Part shown: positions 54,885 to 64,000 of the stretch, piece by piece
Numbering within the stretch: the stretch's first letter is position 1
Layout of the letters: each line of letters starts with the position of its first letter
Assembly (NCBI GenBank): GCA_030490835.1
Contig: CM059972.1
Span: forward strand, 50,759,563 to 50,823,562
DNA: 64,000 bases
Direction of reading: 5' to 3'
Source of the DNA: Annona cherimola
Taxonomy: Eukaryota; Streptophyta; Magnoliopsida; Magnoliales; Annonaceae
The notes under the pieces: generated by a model
The model's database searches: none
What the model saw: only the letters and a program-made list of their open reading frames with translations
What the model was told of the DNA's origin: nothing
Translations under genes and position numbers: made by a program

Positions 54885-57800
54885 TGTAATACCCAGACCC
54901 AAGTAGGACTTATATAAGTGAATTTAAATTATAATTATGATTTATGATGAATTGATTTATTTATGGATGATTTGTATGAATTGATGAATTTTTGCAATTA
55001 GGGTTGTGATTAAGAATGGTAATTAAGATTAATCGCCATAGCCCAATGTGAGTCAATATGACTAAAGGGGCTTAATGAGGATTAGGAAATGATAATTTTT
55101 CATGAATAATTATTTTAATTTTCATGATTTAATATATAAAAATTGAAATGATAATTATGAAAATAAGTTGGAAAATGTAGAAAATTCATAACTCGACGCC
55201 TATAAGGCGGATTGAGATGAAATTTGAAAGACAAGCACATAAAATTGGGCTCAATCCTATGGTTGGATTGGATTAAGGAAAAGGCAATGGGATTAAAATG
55301 ATACTTATTTATTTTCATATTACACTCAAAGGATAATTTCAAAGGATCATAACTTGACGTAGAAAAGTAATATTGAGACGAAACTTGACATGAGTGGATA
55401 AAATTATGAGATTAATTTTATGGAAGGATTGGATTAAGATAATTACCATGGGAATATGCTTAATCAGAAAAAGGTGAGTAACTTTGACATTGTGCACCAA
55501 AAAGTACCGTAGCATTTATGTGAAAGCAAGTGGATTAAATGCATTATTTAATGGCATATATGAGGTGTCAAAGGGAGGCAATTCCAAGTGGATTTTATGA
55601 ATTAAAAAAAAATTTAAAATCCATAAAAATTCAAGAGCTTAAATGCATGGATTTAAATGGCTATGGTGTAGCTTAAGGAGGCTTAGATGGGGCGTCAAGC
55701 AAGGGGACGCCCAAGGGAGATAATGCATGGGTTGTTGATTTTTAAAAATTCCCAAATATGCATCTAAAATACCTAAACACCTAGGGTAAGTAATGGAGCA
55801 TTAAAATGAGTAGAATTTTGAGGCAGAAAATGCCAAAATGGGCTGTTGCATGGGGACATTCCAAGTGGACAGCAACATGGTCCATAAATGAGTAGATTTT
55901 TGATGACTTTTGATAAAAGATAAATGTATATTTTACTTGGATATAAATTAGCCATATCAACAAGGGATAAGTAAGCATTGAATTACCCTTAAGACATGTT
56001 GCAAAGTGGGTCCCACAAGGTGGTAAAAAATATAAAAACAAGGAGCTTATGGCATGGAACGTCCATTTGCAAAAGGGGGAGAAAATTCTCAAGGAAAAAT
56101 CCCAAGCAAGGAGTAGCCCTTGGACGTGACAAATTCAGCAAGAGAGAAGAGGAAAAGAGGAGGAAAAAAGGAAGGAAAAAGAGGAAGAAAGAAAAGGAAA
56201 TTTAAGTTAAGGAAGTTAGATTCAAAGTTGAATCAATCCAAGTAAGTAAATCTTGAGTTTTGGATTCTCTAAACTTTCTTCCCTCAAATTATGAGCCATG
56301 AATATGGTTCATAATGAACCTTTAAAAGATGAATTATGTTGCCCTTAATTAGGATATTGAATGATATTCGAATGGTATAAATGAAATCAAGAGTTCAAAA
56401 GGGTTGAATGAGATGTTAGGGTTGATTTTTGATATGAAATCTATCTTGAAATTTCTTAAAAACCTAAACTAAGTTTCTGTTTGGTTTAAGCATCTTAATT
56501 AGGACATGATTTATTTTCTTATGGGTTACACATGTTGATTTGGTTATACGTTGATGATTTTAGCAAAAATGGAACTTAGGGTTTCATGTATTACCCGATT
56601 TTTCCATTTTTATGTTAAATATGATGCATGAAGTAGCTTGAATGGTTTATGGGTGAATTGTAGGGAAAATTACCCTAAAGTAAGGGTACTTTAGATTTTC
56701 AAAAAGGCTTGGAAAGATTTGCCCTAAATCTGATTTTTTGGGGCATATACATAAGGACGTCCAAACGGGTGAAAACGGGTACCCTACGTATATGTTATGT
56801 TTTTGTTTTGTAAATAATTGAATCATGGATGATTTTGTGGTGCCCCAAACCAAGCGTCACATCCTAAGCCTTACCTCGAGATCGTATTGATTTGTAAACA
56901 TGATCAGAATTGTTGCCCTGTCACGCGGCGGGTTTTAACGGATGTTTATCCAATTTAATATTTCCTCATAAGAGTTTGATTTCTCATATTTTCATCTCAA
57001 ACATATCTAGGTCATTTCCAACCCGTTATCCCATAAAAAGCATGCTGATCAACATATTTCATCAAATACCTAAATTAAATGTCACTGCATGTATTAACCA
57101 TAGTCATCAACATAAAACATTCAAATAGTTACAATCATTCAACATGAATTTTTCATAACATAAACGTGCTAAAGTTTTCTCCATGGATTTTTGAAGCTTG
57201 CACTTGCTCCTTTGTCATTTCCTTTCTTTCACCTGTCTTTGGGTTTAGAAAATAAAATTATGAGTCGAAACTAAATAAGCAAACTATTTACATTTTACAA
57301 GTAATTCATTTCCGGCAATATTTTGTATTTAAAATCTTGGAAAGCAACTTATACCTTTTCGAAAGGTATATCATGAAAAACATGAATCTTGTATCCATCA
57401 CGAATACGATATGCATAATGCCATATAAAAACATGAACATATCCATCATATCTCCCTTAGGATGGAAGCTAGCCAGGCGACCATCCGTCCACGTCATTTC
57501 CCATTTTAGAGAGGGCGCCACTGGCCTTGGGCCTATTTTAGCGACTTGGCCACACCAAGGGGGGACAATCGGTCCGCTTATACCCTTCAAGTGGACCTAG
57601 TACCCTGTGCACATGAACTTTTCATAAATCCATCTTTAACATGCTAGCATGATTTTTCAATCAGAAACATAGAATCACATCATTGTTCTATAGCATTTTT
57701 CAAAGAAAATTTCATAATATCTCATTTGAAGTAAAAAACATCATTTCAACACCATTTAACTAAGGAATGGCCATCCTTAAATACCTCTAAAACATTTTCA

Positions 57801-60800
57801 ATATTTACATCAAACAGTTAGTACAAAAATCACATTTATTCAAAGCAATTTAGAAAGCAAAAATCATTTAGAAAATTTGCCTGCGTACCTGTGTTCCTTA
57901 GCTATCCAACTCCGCTTTTTCTTTGCCTTTGCCTATATGATAATAATATAATTTTTCATATATTTCCTTTCCTCATATCTCATTTAGTTTTCCGACCCAT
58001 TTCATTCACATATATCATTTATTCGACTTCTCAAGTCATTATACACATATTTAACATATATTGCACATATTAGCACATTTCATGGTTTCATACACAACAT
58101 ATATAACCCCATAAGTAGGGTAACCATTCAACCACATAAAATTCATTTAATAATTATTATTTATAGGTTCATTAACCTCTACTTTCCATTTTTTACTGCT
58201 TTTCCACAATACACACATTGGTGCCCGTTCTAGCACACGTTATCGCCTTAGACTTCATAAATCAATTTCAAAATTTGAAATTACATCATGAAATTCTAAA
58301 AAGACGTAAAATCATGAAATTCATCATATTTTCATACATTTTTGCACATAATCACATTCCATACGTCATTCACCACTTATGCACATTTATCCTTTCACAT
58401 ATGCCCATTTGGCAACACATACATAATACATTTCGTAAAATTTTCTAAGTCAGAAAATTGGTTACTAATTCAGCATGATAATTATCCTTAATTACCACTG
58501 CATTTAGGGTATTTTTATGGGATTTAAATTCACTTACCATAGGTTTTCAAAACAGCAACTTTGGAACCTGTTTTTCACCCATTTAACGTGTCTTTTGATA
58601 CATAACCCTAATCAGTTTAATAAATCCGAATTTTCAGAAAATAATTCCACTTTTCCTAATACAAATTTAGGTCATGAAAAATTTTTTAACATTCATAAAT
58701 TAAAACCCCTCAAAACAGCAAGTTGCTTACCCATTTCGGGTCCCGTTTTCACTCCATTTATACATCGTTTCATAAATCCATAAAAATCAGATTTTGAGCT
58801 TATTTTCCCAAATCCTTTTGGGAATAAATAATAACCTAAACCTAGGATATTTTACCCTACATACCATTCACAAATCATGCAAACCCATTTCCATAGCATT
58901 TTTAACCTAAAAATGAAGAATTCGGGTCGTAAACGTCGCTTTGCATTCCGTATTTCCTAAAATTCATGATTTAAGCTCAAATCAATATATGTTTTTCATT
59001 AATACATTATTCACGAACTAATCATATCATTCATTCAAAACAGCAACTTGACATGGGAATTCAAGATTTAACAAGTTTAGGTTTCCACTTAATACACACT
59101 CTAAACTTCATTTTCAACCTCTAAAACATGGAAATTTATTCATAAAGCTTAATACCAATTCCATATTCAATCAAAGGCATGTTGAATCATAATTTAGGAA
59201 TTATTTAAGCATCCATTTCATATTCAAATTTTGGAGTTTAAAATTGAAGTTAAACAACTCAAAACAACACATATACTCGGTTTATGCACTCCAAACCCTA
59301 ATCACTTGGAGAAGATTTCCTCCACCAATTTCTTTTCTTTTTACCCTTGATTTTCTTCCTTCTTGCTGGCCAAAAATGGGACATGAGCTGCTGTTGTGCT
59401 TGGGGTGAAATTCCAGCACTTAGAAAATTTTCCAAAGTCCATTCCATGTGAACGTGCATGGCTTTATAATGCTGGATATGATCCAGCTGTGGGCCCCACC
59501 TTTTCTGGGTTTTTCCACACAATTAAATGCTTGGTTATCCCCTTCATGTGCTGTCGATTTTACAGCCAAGTAAAATTGCATTTTACCATTTTTGAAAAAT
59601 CAAAAATCTGTTTTTAATCAAAATCGTCCAACTGTTCAGCTAGCACGTCCATGGTTGCTGCCCCTTTGCATATTTTTTTCATTTTTTTTATTAATCTCCA
59701 TTTAAGGGTAAAACATATACTTAATTTCCCTTTTAATTCATGCATTAATTTTGTATTAAAAAATTTAACAAAATGGCAACAAACCAGCGTCTCCATGCAA
59801 GTTATTTGCCCATCAACTGGCCACGTTTTCTTTCTCTCCCTTTCAGCTGTATTCTATAATTTCTTTTGCAGGGAATTTGTATGATTGAATGCATATTATT
59901 ATGGCCCTACATGTCAGAAATATGTGGGCATATTTTAAAAATAAAAAATTCAAAAATGAGCAGCCATACAGCCCATGGACGTTCCCCATACGCCAACTTA
60001 CCTATGCAGTTGAGCACTTGTAGCTTCATCATGGTAGACATTCATTGCTGGAATTTTATTTGCATTTTAGCATTTCATAATAATACATAAAATACCCTAG
60101 AAATGAGCTGTATTTGACACCTGATTTTCCATTAAATTCATGTAATTATTCCATGTACTCTAGCATTAAATGAAGGGTACTTTTGAGGTGCAATAGTCAA
60201 TCATGCTCACCTTTTTTCAATGAAGGTATTTTCCCAAAATTTTAAGCTTAATCTAAGCCATCCAAAATATGCATCTCATAATTTCATTCAACCGTTTCAA
60301 ATTTCATCTCAATCCGATTTTCATAGCTCAAATTATAGCCGTTTAAAGTTAACGGTTGAAATTGAGATGTGATCAATAAATCATTATACTCATTTCATCT
60401 AGAATTTTTATAAACCAATAATTCCATAGTACCAAGCCCAACATCATCAACTACCATTTCAAATTTCACTTGAATCCGCCTTACAGGCGTTGAGATATGA
60501 ATTTTCTAGTATTTTTCCATTAAACTTGTCAATTATCACACTAATGCTCATAATTCATTTTAAATTAATTAAAATGATTTTCCATGATGTATTTGCACAT
60601 TTAAATCAACAATAATTTACTCTAATCCCATTGTCCTATATTAGCTCAAAATGATTAATCACATCATTATTGCTAATCCTTAACCCTAATTGCAGTAATT
60701 AGCAAAATCACATAAATCATTCATAATTCAATAATTCATATATAAATGTCATATACATGATCAATGTATACATATGGGTTCTACATAGGTTGGGTTTCAC

Positions 60801-60833
60801 AGATTTAGAGGGTAAAATGCCCTAGGATTAAGG
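54885..60833 (-). mobile_element. Long LTR, TGTGGCGCC-like family, minus strand, interrupted and incomplete
   Basis: In plus coordinates it begins TGTAATACCC and runs in reverse relative to 11798-17819: CGCCTATAAGGCGG at 55197 is the complement of the CCGCCTTACAGGCG block at 17495. It is broken by the plus-strand element at 56836-60801, resumes for 32 bp (60802-60833), and is then cut by the copia element at 60834. Its far end lies beyond the window. TAAAA at 54880-54884 is the presumed target site. No coding content. Confidence 0.72.
56836..60801 (+). mobile_element. Solo LTR, TGTGGTGCC type, plus strand, inverted inside a relative
   Basis: TGTGGTGCCCCAAACC to GGGTTTCACA, 3,966 bp, with a perfect target duplication GATTT (56831-56835 and 60802-60806). 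Closely related to 11798-17819 along most of its length, for example the GTTTAAAGTTAACGG and CCGCCTTACAGGCGTTGAG blocks at 60340 and 60475. Hairpins such as ATACCTTTTCGAAAGGTAT (57351) are present but fewer than in the longer relative. No gene. Confidence 0.86.
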
Positions 60834-62634
60834 TGTTGGTCCCGAGTTGATGGCAAAACCCAAGAGGGGAGGGGTGAATTGGGTATTTAAAAAATTATAT
60901 CTAAAACAGAAACTTAACCCCGGATTAATCCAGTCCCCTTAATGAAGAAACGAAAAGGAAAGCAATGTAATGTAAATATAAATCAAGCACACAGGATTTT
61001 TATAGTGGTTCGGGCAACCTCCCTACTCCACTCTTCCAAGCTCACACTCCTTGTGACTTGGGTTCCACTATTGTATTCTCTTAATACAATTAGAGCCACT
61101 GCTTTCTTCTAGATTCCAGCTCTAGGGGGCATCAACAAAACACAACACAAGTAGGTGATGAGTCACACTCCAATCACACACTACTTTGCTTACACTTGAT
61201 CTTAGTTCCTCAAACTAAATCAAGTTCAACACATACAAAAGAAACAATAAGAAAACTACACTTTACAGTTGTGTAGAAGCAGTTTGGCGCAGAAAAGAAC
61301 TTGTTGAATTGGCTTTGAATGATCAGTAGTTGAGCTCTTGCAGTTTGAAGCAAAGTTCTTCCTCTTTGATTAACTTGATCTCTTTAAAGCTCTTGTAGAT
61401 GGTAGTTTTGCACACTTAATGATTCTCAGCTACTTCTCTCGTCTACCATTAATGCCTTTTATAATTTTAGAGGGAATCCGAACGTTAGAGGGTAGGTGGC
61501 GCGCATTTAATGCGCTAACGTTCGAATAAATTCCGACCGTTGCGACCCAAGTCGAATGTGGAGTCGACTTCGGATGCGATTTCGCCCAAGTCGCAGATGG
61601 AGTCGACTTCGGGTGCGACTTCGCTTCTCCGTCGCAACTTTAAGTTTCAATCAGGGTCGACTTGGGCATCAACTTGACCCAAGTCGCAGGTGAAGTCGAC
61701 TTCGGGTGCGACTTCACCTTGTCAGTTTCCAAGTCTGAGTATTGAGTCGACTTGGGTTGCGACTTGACTTGGTCTTTGCAAAATATGCTTTGTTCTTCAT
61801 ATGATCTTCCTCTATCTTGCTTGGCTTGTTTCCTTTAATCATTTTCATTCTGAAATAATCCCTTATACTTGTAGATCTTGTTGATCTTGAAGTCCTTGTC
61901 TTTGGTTTATCTTGGATTGTCTTGAATCTTGTGATTCTTAGGAGAGCTTGAGTCCTGCTTGGTTGAATCATGCGTCTTGCTTTGCATTTGACTCAGTTGG
62001 TCTTTAAGACTTGATAGACTTGATTTGAAGTTGAACATGAATCTTTTCTTTGAATTGAACTCATTTGACCTTTATCTTTGAATCCTTGGACTTGATAAAC
62101 TTGATTTGATCTCCATCTTGAATCTTTGCTTTGAACTTGAGTGAGAGATTCTTTGAATAGGCTTTGAAACTGCATCTTTGAAGTCTGAACTTCTCAAGTC
62201 GCGGATGACGTCGACTTTGTCTGCGACTTCACCCAAGTCGCACCTGGAGTCGACTTGGCCTGCGACTTGGGCAGCTTCGTGCCCCAAAATTCAGCTCTGG
62301 ACAATTTTTCACGATTGAAGTCGATAGCGAGGTCGACTTCGTTTGCGACTTGGCTTCCCAAGTCGCATGTGAAGTCGACTTGGGATGCGACTTCACCTGC
62401 AAGTTGATTTTGCCTTTGAGGTTCTTTCTCAAGTCGATAGTTGAGTTGACTTTGGGATCGACTTCACCCTAAGTCGAAGTCCAAGTTGACTTGGGGATCA
62501 ACTTGGCTACTTAAGTTCCTTAAAACAAATGGCAAACTCATTAGTCTTTTAAATATACTCAAGTTAGTTGTTGTTAATCATCAAAACTCAATCTTTGGTC
62601 TATTTTATTTTGTTTTGAAGCATTGTTTCCAACA
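60834..62634 (-). repeat. Copia 3' LTR (minus strand)
   Basis: 1,801 bp, TGTTGGTCCCGAG to TTTCCAACA in plus coordinates. AAGTCGAC arrays at about 61548-61770 and 62195-62515. The TATA box (minus strand) is at 61463-61456, next to the GCGCATTTAATGCGC and AACGTT palindromes (61481-61526). Confidence 0.9.
61456..61526 (-). promoter_or_regulatory. Copia LTR core promoter
   Basis: On the minus strand: TTCGAACGTTA, then the palindrome GCGCATTAAATGCGC, then TAACGTTCGG, then TATAAAAG. Same order and spacing as at 25946-26016, although the LTRs have otherwise diverged. Confidence 0.7.
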
Positions 62635-62957
62635 ATCTCCCCCTTTTTGATGATTGACAAAACTAAATTGAGCTTATACCTTTCAAGATAGATGCATTTA
62701 TATAATCTTCGAAAACAGAGTATAAGCAATCATTGCATAACTTTCGAAACAGATTATTAGCAAACATTCAATTCATATAAGCACATTTCAATCGTAAACA
62801 AGTTTCATATCATTCATGTTTTCAATTTACGATGTAAAGCAAAAGAAATGAAACTCCTAAATACAAACTACCCGACCCAAATTCTATCTCCCCCTTTTTG
62901 TCAATCTATCAAAAATCTATCAATTCTTAATGATTTTGTGAATTGAAATTGAGAGAT
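62635..62957 (-). other. Spacer with two polypurine tracts (minus strand)
   Basis: The LTR-adjacent tract TCAAAAAGGGGGAGAT is at 62650-62635. The upstream duplicate TTGACAAAAAGGGGGAGAT is at about 62904-62886. No gene. Confidence 0.75.
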
Positions 62958-64000
62958 CTAATATAAGATAGGTTTGATAGGACGATTTTGGGCAGATGAG
63001 TAGATAGAAGAAGCGTGATCGGTAGTTGCTGCTTTATGAACTGAACCCGATTCGTAAGGATCGAGTTCAGGCATGGGCCTCTTCTTGTGACGGCCTGAGG
63101 CGAGGTGATATCGGATGGTTCGTATTTCCCGATCGATTCGATCTTGTCGGGAATGCATGTCGTTGATCGCCGTCAACACCTCGGTCACAAGACTCGTCAT
63201 TCGGTCTTCTTGGTGACCCATTTCTTCCCGTAGAGCTGATATATCGTCTTGAATCCTTTGTAGCTTAGCCTCATGAGATGAAGTGGGAGGCGCTCTTTCG
63301 GGTGCAGCGGATCCATGAGGTGAATAGGATCCGTGCGATGCAGGAGAAGCGGCCCGTACAGGCGATGCCTCGGGAGCTTGCTCCCCCTCAGCTTGTTCAT
63401 TGTCCTCTGGTTCTCGGACTGGCTCGCCTAGCTTCTCCCTTATTCGATCATCCCTGAACTGCTCCAGATTGATCTTCATACGTTGGATCAAAGCCTTGTT
63501 GATGGCATTTGTCGTCTTGGGAACTTCAAATGGTTCCCCATCTATATCAACCTCAAATCGTTCAAGGATCTTAGTGATCTGAGAACCGTAGGGTAGCACG
63601 CCTCGTGGGTTATCCTTTTTACATGCCAAGGCTTCGAGGAAGAGTCTAGGAATACTGATCTTTACCTTATTGACCAGTTTCCATAAGATCATTGCTTCCT
63701 GTGGATTGAGTTGATTTCTTCCGCCTCCTTTTGGCAAGATACAATGGGCGATTAGTAGACGGATGACCCTGAGTCTGGGAGGAAGATCCATGTAATGCAG
63801 GAATTTGGTGCCTGCATGGTACTTGTTGCTTTTTGTCAACTCGTTGTAAACCTTGTCCATCGTCAGATCTTTGGGAAGCCTTTCTTCTTCATAGGGTACT
63901 TGGAGAATGCTCCCAATTCTCCTTATGGCTTCGTTTTGGTTTGGATTATTCATCGAACCCAGATACATCTTGCTTCCCTTGACATAGGTTGAGAACTTGG
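62958..64000 (-). CDS. Env-position ORF of copia element, open, 5' end beyond window
   Basis: Open from the window edge (64000) to the stop at 62958, about 346 codons, with no break. The frame stays open upstream of the first ATG at 63968 (YVKGSK before MYLGS), so the true start is outside. The first half (VYNELTKSNKYHAGTKF, PPRLRVIRLLIAHCILPKGG, GVLPYGSQITKILERFEVDI) resembles the C-terminal part of the plant Transposase_32-like domain; this is recall, not a search. The second half is acidic and Pro-rich, then a likely coiled coil (IQDDISALREEMGHQEDRM) and a basic tail. No signal peptide or membrane helix is visible, so an envelope role is not supported. A frameshifted relative is at 1-923. 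Confidence 0.75.
   Translation of the reverse strand, partial: KFSTYVKGSKMYLGSMNNPNQNEAIRRIGSILQVPYEEERLPKDLTMDKVYNELTKSNKYHAGTKFLHYMDLPPRLRVIRLLIAHCILPKGGGRNQLNPQEAMILWKLVNKVKISIPRLFLEALACKKDNPRGVLPYGSQITKILERFEVDIDGEPFEVPKTTNAINKALIQRMKINLEQFRDDRIREKLGEPVREPEDNEQAEGEQAPEASPVRAASPASHGSYSPHGSAAPERAPPTSSHEAKLQRIQDDISALREEMGHQEDRMTSLVTEVLTAINDMHSRQDRIDREIRTIRYHLASGRHKKRPMPELDPYESGSVHKAATTDHASSIYSSAQNRPIKPILY

Larger units (their letters stand above)
60834..64000 (-). mobile_element. SIRE-like Ty1/copia element, 3' portion, minus strand, cut by window end
   Basis: Read on the minus strand: env-position ORF (64000-62958), noncoding spacer with two polypurine tracts, and 3' LTR (62634-60834). TAAGG at 60829-60833 is the presumed target duplication. 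Gag-pol and the 5' LTR lie right of the window. Confidence 0.88.

Noticed and set aside
62958..64000. Calling the env-position ORF an envelope glycoprotein
   Set aside because: No signal peptide, transmembrane helix or furin-like site is visible. The resemblance is to a plant transposon-associated domain.

Overview
This is plant nuclear DNA, almost certainly from an angiosperm with a large, transposon-rich genome. Nearly everything in it is LTR retrotransposon sequence nested several layers deep. The only host-gene material is a short pair of broken fragments. One resembles a plant-specific CRM-domain (chloroplast intron-splicing factor) gene and the other a plant receptor-like kinase gene. 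I see no intact host gene, no rRNA or tRNA gene, and no bacterial, organellar or viral block. The species cannot be named from the sequence alone.

Layout. (1) 1-4950 is the 3' end of a plus-strand Ty1/copia element of SIRE-like type: the tail of an ORF in the env position, then a 3' LTR split by a solo LTR (1426-3194, 5-bp target duplication GAAGT). It sits inside the 3' LTR of (2), a minus-strand copia element at 4951-18195. That element has decayed gag-pol at 5490-10431, and its 5' LTR is split by a 6-kb solo LTR-like element (11798-17819) carrying a ladder of short hairpins. (3) 18196-20840 holds the gene fragments, an unidentified stretch, and a promoter-like block with TTCCGCGGAA palindromes. 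(4) 20840-24947 and 33749-34590 form a complex satellite locus in which AT-rich tracts alternate with perfect GC palindromes; it includes a tandem duplication with a period of about 2.45 kb. (5) A complete, recent copia element (24948-33748, target duplication TCTTT) is inserted in that satellite. (6) 34590-35646 and 42894-54884 belong to a decayed Ty3/gypsy element of the Tat/Ogre type, with GGCCCA-rich arrays, gag, protease, RT, two RNase H domains, integrase and an antisense ORF. It is interrupted at 35647-42888 by a solo LTR that itself holds a copia solo LTR and an oppositely oriented member of its own family. (7) 54885-60833 repeats this pattern with another inverted, nested pair of long LTRs. 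(8) 60834-64000 is the 3' end of a minus-strand copia element, with its 3' LTR and an open env-position ORF running off the window.

How the parts work together: the copia elements share a tRNA-iMet primer site, two polypurine-like tracts about 270 bp apart, U3 arrays of AAGTCGAC-type palindromes, and a promoter-proximal palindrome module. Gag and Pol are offset by +1 in the two copies that show the junction. The best copy has near-identical LTRs but several breaks in pol, so it probably depended on proteins from a relative, or decayed soon after insertion. The long LTRs (2.6-6 kb, start TGTGGCGCC or TGTAACACC, end CACA or TTACA) appear only as solo copies here, which points to active LTR-LTR recombination. 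Two same-family insertions in opposite orientation create long inverted repeats that could feed small-RNA silencing.
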